Assembly: GCF_003688415.1 (NCBI RefSeq)
Contig: NZ_REFJ01000001.1
Span: forward strand, 1-64,000
Reading direction: 5' to 3'
DNA length: 64,000 nucleotides
Source of the DNA: Umboniibacter marinipuniceus
GTDB taxonomy: Bacteria > Pseudomonadota > Gammaproteobacteria > Pseudomonadales > DSM-25080
Shown here: positions 59,307 through 64,000 of the stretch, in pieces
How positions within the stretch are numbered: position 1 is the first letter of the stretch
Layout: each line of letters starts with the position of its first letter
Made by a program: the position numbers and the translations under genes
Notes under the pieces: model-generated
Seen by the model: the letters and a program-made list of their open reading frames with translations, nothing else
Databases searched by the model: none
Told to the model about the DNA's origin: nothing

Positions 59307-60851
59307 TTACCAGGTTTGGGTAGCCTTAAACTTCTCGATCGCCGCGTTAAACTGCGCTTCGATCTCGCCGTTGTAATCACCCTTCTGGTTGATCTGAGCC
59401 ATTAGCTCGCCATGCTCAGTACCCATGTACGATAGAAGTGCTGCTTCGAAAGCCAATACCTTGTTTACAGGTACGTCTTTCAAGTAGCCTTTATCGGCCG
59501 CAAATAGCGATACAGCCATATCTGCAATTGACATTGGAGAGTACTGGTTTTGCTTCATTAGCTCAGTAACTCGCTCACCGTGCTCAAGCTGCGCGCGTGT
59601 CGCCTCATCGAGGTCAGACGCGAACTGAGAGAACGCTGCAAGTTCGTTGTACTGTGCTAGAGCGGTACGGATACCACCAGACAGCTTCTTAACAATCTTG
59701 GTCTGTGCTGCACCACCCACTCGAGATACCGAGATACCTGGGTTAATTGCAGGACGAATACCTGAGTTAAACAAGCTTGTCTCAAGGAAGATCTGACCAT
59801 CGGTAATCGAAATCACGTTGGTTGGTACGAACGCCGAAACGTCACCACCCTGTGTTTCAATAATCGGTAGTGCTGTCAGTGATCCCGTTTGACCCTTAAC
59901 TTCACCATTGGTGAGCTGCTCTACGTAGTCAGCGTTTACACGAGCTGCACGCTCAAGTAGACGTGAGTGAAGGTAGAATACGTCACCAGGGTAGGCTTCA
60001 CGACCAGGTGGGCGCTTCAATAGCAATGAAATCTGACGGTAGGCCCAAGCCTGCTTAGTCAAATCATCATATACAATCAGAGCATCTTCACCGCGATCAC
60101 GGAAGTACTCACCCATCGCACAACCAGCGTATGGCGCAAGATACTGCATTGCTGCAGGATCCGCAGCACCCGCTGCTACGATGATAGTGTGGTCCATAGC
60201 GCCGTGCTCTTCTAGCTTACGAACTACCGCAGCAATCGAAGACTGCTTCTGGCCAATCGCAACGTAGATACACTTAACGCCGGTTCCTTTTTGGTTAATG
60301 ATCGCATCGATAGCTACCGCTGATTTACCAATCTGACGGTCACCAATGATAAGCTCACGCTGACCACGACCAATTGGAACCATGGCATCAACAGCTTTCA
60401 AACCTGTCTGTAGAGGTTGATCTACTGGCTCTCGTGCAATAACGCCCGGAGCAACTTTTTCAACAGGTGATGTCTGTTTAGCATCGATTGGACCTTTGCC
60501 GTCGATAGCATTACCTAGCGTGTCAACAACACGACCAAGCAACTCGGTACCAACAGGCACTTCTAAAATACGGCGAGTACAAAGAGCTCGCTGGCCTTCG
60601 GCCAAGCTCATTGCACTACCTAGGATTACTGCACCAACGGAGTCACGCTCCAAGTTAAGTGCCATACCGTAGATACCGCCTTCAAATTCAATCATCTCAC
60701 CGTACATCACGTCCTGTAGACCGTGAATACGTACGATACCGTCAGATACCGAGACAATTGTGCCCTCGTTTTGGGCTTCTGTTGCAACATCAAGACTATC
60801 GATGCGCTTCTTAATAATTTCGCTGATCTCAGATGGATTCAGTTGCTGCAT
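59307..60851 (-). CDS. atpA: ATP synthase alpha subunit
   Basis: A 514-residue non-catalytic nucleotide-binding subunit. The P-loop GDRQIGKSA is near residue 170, and [34 protein letters not shown] (the arginine-finger loop) and [11 protein letters not shown] near the C-terminus are all conserved. GAGGGA lies 7 nt upstream of the ATG. Length is one residue from E. coli (513). Confidence 0.99.
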   Translation of the reverse strand: MQQLNPSEISEIIKKRIDSLDVATEAQNEGTIVSVSDGIVRIHGLQDVMYGEMIEFEGGIYGMALNLERDSVGAVILGSAMSLAEGQRALCTRRILEVPVGTELLGRVVDTLGNAIDGKGPIDAKQTSPVEKVAPGVIAREPVDQPLQTGLKAVDAMVPIGRGQRELIIGDRQIGKSAVAIDAIINQKGTGVKCIYVAIGQKQSSIAAVVRKLEEHGAMDHTIIVAAGAADPAAMQYLAPYAGCAMGEYFRDRGEDALIVYDDLTKQAWAYRQISLLLKRPPGREAYPGDVFYLHSRLLERAARVNADYVEQLTNGEVKGQTGSLTALPIIETQGGDVSAFVPTNVISITDGQIFLETSLFNSGIRPAINPGISVSRVGGAAQTKIVKKLSGGIRTALAQYNELAAFSQFASDLDEATRAQLEHGERVTELMKQNQYSPMSIADMAVSLFAADKGYLKDVPVNKVLAFEAALLSYMGTEHGELMAQINQKGDYNGEIEAQFNAAIEKFKATQTW

Positions 60852-60876
60852 GCTCTTTCCCTCAGTCCTAAACGCT

Positions 60877-61413
60877 TCAGGAGTTCATCGCTTCGGCGAG
60901 CTTAGCTAAACGCCCACGCACGGAACCGTCAATAATGGTATCGCCAGCTCTAATAACAACACCGCCGATCAAAGATTGATCAACTTCAGATGTTACTCGA
61001 ACCTGGCGGTCTAAATTCGTTGCCAACGCACTTTCAAGCTTAGCGGTGATGTCATCAGTTAACTCAAAAGCTGACTTAACATTAACATCTACTGCACGCT
61101 CGATATTCGCCTTCATCACTGCAAATAGCGCAGCAATTTCAGGTAGCAAACCAAGACGCTTATTGGCGGCAAGTGTCGAAACGAAATTCTGACCTTTGTC
61201 GCTGAGCTCACTATCTAATAGCTCGATAAACTGCTTGGCAATTTGATCACTCGGAAGTGATGGCGAGCTGAAGAGCTTCACCACCACATCTTCTTGAGCA
61301 ACCGCGGCCGCTTGGTTAAGCATGGCTTCCCAACCAGCCAAATCACCCTGTTCCTGCGCAAACTCGAAAGCGGCGCGGGCGTATGGGCGTGCTAGGGTAC
61401 TTAGTTCTGCCAT
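60877..61413 (-). CDS. atpH: ATP synthase delta subunit
   Basis: A 178-residue subunit that joins the peripheral stalk to the top of F1. [16 protein letters not shown] is the N-terminal signature and [23 protein letters not shown] the C-terminal one. The N-terminal two-thirds are helical. It is 12 bp after atpF. Confidence 0.98.
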   Translation of the reverse strand: MAELSTLARPYARAAFEFAQEQGDLAGWEAMLNQAAAVAQEDVVVKLFSSPSLPSDQIAKQFIELLDSELSDKGQNFVSTLAANKRLGLLPEIAALFAVMKANIERAVDVNVKSAFELTDDITAKLESALATNLDRQVRVTSEVDQSLIGGVVIRAGDTIIDGSVRGRLAKLAEAMNS

Positions 61414-61425
61414 GTTGTCCCTCGC

Positions 61426-61896
61426 TTACAGCTCACCAGCCAATTTGTTGACAAGCTCGTTATGAGCCTTGGCGTCAATTGAAGACCCAAGAACTGCTTC
61501 GGCACCTTGCATGACTAGAGTAGCCACTTGAGCGCGTAGCTCTTCACGTGCACGATTCACTTCCTGCTCTACTTCTGCTGCCGCTGCTGCCTTAAGGCGA
61601 GCACCTTCAGCTAGTGCGTTTTCCTTCGCCTCATCGAGGATCTGGTTAGCGCGCTTGTTCGCAGAGTCGATAATTGTTTGCGCTTCCTGCTTAGCAGCAC
61701 GCAACTTCTTACCAGCTTCTTCTTTTGCCAACTCCAAATCACGCTCGGCGCGATCTGCAGCTTCAAGGCCATTGGCAATTTTTTCAGAACGCTCTTTCAT
61801 CGCCTGCATAATCGGCGGCCATACGTATTTAAATACGAACGCCACAAAGATGAAGAAAGTAATCGTCTGACCGATAATTGTATAATTGATATTCAC
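61426..61896 (-). CDS. atpF: ATP synthase b subunit
   Basis: A 156-residue peripheral stalk subunit. One N-terminal membrane helix (about 5-27, FFIFVAFVFKYVWPPI) is followed by a long charged coiled coil rich in Ala, Glu and Lys. The start is GTG with GGGGTGG just upstream. Length equals E. coli (156). Confidence 0.98.
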   Translation of the reverse strand: MNINYTIIGQTITFFIFVAFVFKYVWPPIMQAMKERSEKIANGLEAADRAERDLELAKEEAGKKLRAAKQEAQTIIDSANKRANQILDEAKENALAEGARLKAAAAAEVEQEVNRAREELRAQVATLVMQGAEAVLGSSIDAKAHNELVNKLAGEL

Positions 61897-61952
61897 AGGG
61901 CCACCCCATTTCTCATTAAATTGGTGACAGATTTACTCATTGCTAACAAAGA

Positions 61953-62210
<258 letters not shown>

Positions 62211-62238
62211 TTATTACGCTAGGTTGTCGTTAAAAAAA

Positions 62239-63201
<963 letters not shown>

Positions 63202-63214
63202 CTATTCAGCTGGG

Positions 63215-63595
63215 TTACAGCCGAATAGAACCAACCCATCCCACTACAACGCCGATTATAAAACCAACGATGATGTGTACCGCATACATGCCGTCTACCG
63301 CCATGAATGCCACCGCAAAAAGTAACGCGGTTAAGATGAACTTTATGCTTTCACCCTTGTAGAACGAACCAACAATCTGCTGGGCGTTCTTCGCTCCCTG
63401 AAATCGGTAACCAAACCAGATAAAAATAGCATTGGGAACCAACGCAATTAAAAGTCCTGATAAGACGGCCAACATGTGACCAACCGAAAAGAGTGCGATA
63501 CTCACAGTAGCTACAAGTGTGATTATTACAAATTGCATTACGAGCCATTGTCGCCAAGGGAACTCGCGGATTTTCTTGCCGTTTGTAAATGCCAC
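63215..63595 (-). CDS. atpI: ATP synthase protein I
   Basis: A 126-residue membrane protein with four hydrophobic helices (about 17-37, 42-60, 82-98 and 103-121) and the FWYR-type segment FIWFGYRFQGAKNAQQIVGSFYKGE. AtpI helps assemble the c ring but is not part of the finished enzyme. It starts with GTG and is the first gene of atpIBEFHAGDC. Confidence 0.92.
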   Translation of the reverse strand: MAFTNGKKIREFPWRQWLVMQFVIITLVATVSIALFSVGHMLAVLSGLLIALVPNAIFIWFGYRFQGAKNAQQIVGSFYKGESIKFILTALLFAVAFMAVDGMYAVHIIVGFIIGVVVGWVGSIRL

Positions 63596-63642
63596 GTAAA
63601 TCGAGCCTAGTCTGTGTGGGTAATTGCGCTCAAAGCGCGCAA

Positions 63643-63671
63643 ATTATAGGTGAGTAGCTAATGCTATTCAA
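63643..63671 (-). promoter_or_regulatory. Predicted promoter of the atp operon
   Basis: On the minus strand TTGAAT (63666-63671), a 17-bp spacer and a perfect TATAAT (63643-63648) lie 48 bp before atpI. A GC-rich hairpin (TTGCGC/GCGCAA, 63624-63642) covers the expected start of the transcript. Confidence 0.75.
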
Positions 63672-63721
63672 CCGTAATGCGACCCTTGGCTACTGTTTTC
63701 GTCTGCTTTTCGACCAACGGA

Positions 63722-64000
63722 CTATTTTATGCGAGCGAGAATACCATCGAGCTCGTCTAAACTAGCGTAACTCAGCTCGAGCTTGCCCTTGCCGCCCTTG
63801 CGTTGAGTAATCTTCACTGGAACGCCAATTCGCTCGGATAATGACTCCATTAAACGCTCAACATCCGGGTCTTGCTTTGCAGTAGCCGACTTCAAAGACT
63901 TGCCTGCGAGCAGCCCGCGTACGTGATCTTCTGTCTGGCGAACCGATAACCGCTTAGCAATTACCCATTCCGCCGCAGCGCGCTGCTTGTCGACATCAAG
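63722..64000 (-). CDS. parB: Chromosome partitioning protein ParB, C-terminal part (cut by window edge)
   Basis: The last 92 codons and stop of a ParB. The segment contains AAAEWVIAKRLSVRQTEDHVRGLL (end of the DNA-binding domain) and a polar linker. The dimerisation tail with RIGVPVKITQRKGGKGKLELSY ends in LDELDGILARIK. The 5' part and presumably parA lie to the right. ParB binds parS sites near the origin and helps segregate the chromosome. parAB followed by atpI is the common gammaproteobacterial order. Confidence 0.95.
   Translation of the reverse strand, partial: LDVDKQRAAAEWVIAKRLSVRQTEDHVRGLLAGKSLKSATAKQDPDVERLMESLSERIGVPVKITQRKGGKGKLELSYASLDELDGILARIK

Overview
The window is a stretch of core chromosome from a gammaproteobacterium of the Pseudomonadales / Cellvibrionales / Oceanospirillales type, with G+C near 50 % by eye. 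Gene order shows this best. The runs gmk-rpoZ-spoT-ridA, oxyR-recG, crc-pyrE with rph and yicC, coaBC-algC-argB, radC-rpmB-rpmG-mutM, ubiC-ubiA-phoB-phoR, algQ(rsd)-dsbB and parB-atpIBEFHAGDC-glmU match or closely parallel the arrangement known from Pseudomonas. I see no insertion sequence, prophage, integrase, tRNA, CRISPR array or composition break. parB followed by the atp operon usually lies close to oriC, so the right edge is probably near the origin.

Layout. 1-300: promoter and antitermination leader of an rRNA operon that leaves through the left edge on the minus strand. 408-3148: a DUF2244 membrane protein, a DUF4265-like protein paired with an outer-membrane barrel, and yaaA. 3103-6615: phoR, phoB, ubiA, ubiC, with a Pho box before phoB. 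6743-9249: rubredoxin reductase and a dicarboxylate/amino-acid symporter. 9246-16490: recG, oxyR, an NAD-dependent epimerase-like protein, ridA, spoT, rpoZ, gmk. 16675-22235: a second barrel protein, yicC, rph, crc, pyrE, a DUF4124 protein, slmA. 22276-28899: argB, a membrane-extended algC, coaBC, radC, rpmB, rpmG, mutM. 28912-33011: a serine hydrolase, ggt, coaD, rsmD. 33105-37896: ftsY-ftsE-ftsX-rpoH-DUF423-trmB. 37927-42209: yheS, a TIGR02444-type protein, an FKBP lipoprotein, rsd/algQ, dsbB. 42347-47676: the pst-phoU phosphate operon. 47853-51307: a TRAP transporter with a thioesterase. 51316-56397: uvrD, hexR, a lipoprotein, glmU. 56529-63595: the ATP synthase operon. 63722-64000: the 3' end of parB.

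How the genes work together. Phosphate control forms one visible circuit: PhoR/PhoB, PhoU and PstSCAB, with Pho boxes in front of both phoB and pstS. Stress and growth control is dense (SpoT, omega, RpoH, OxyR, Rsd, Crc, HexR, SlmA), next to translation and envelope housekeeping genes.

I found no new multi-gene system and do not claim one. The observations most worth a second look are residue-level departures in well-known regulators: SpoT with its synthetase RxKD motif changed to AFKE, OxyR with the peroxidatic Cys199 but Asp at position 208, and a Crc with an eroded nuclease active site. There is also a 17-bp perfect hairpin between pstS and pstC, perfect or near-perfect palindromes where convergent genes meet, and a TRAP transporter whose binding-protein gene faces its membrane genes across a thioesterase gene.
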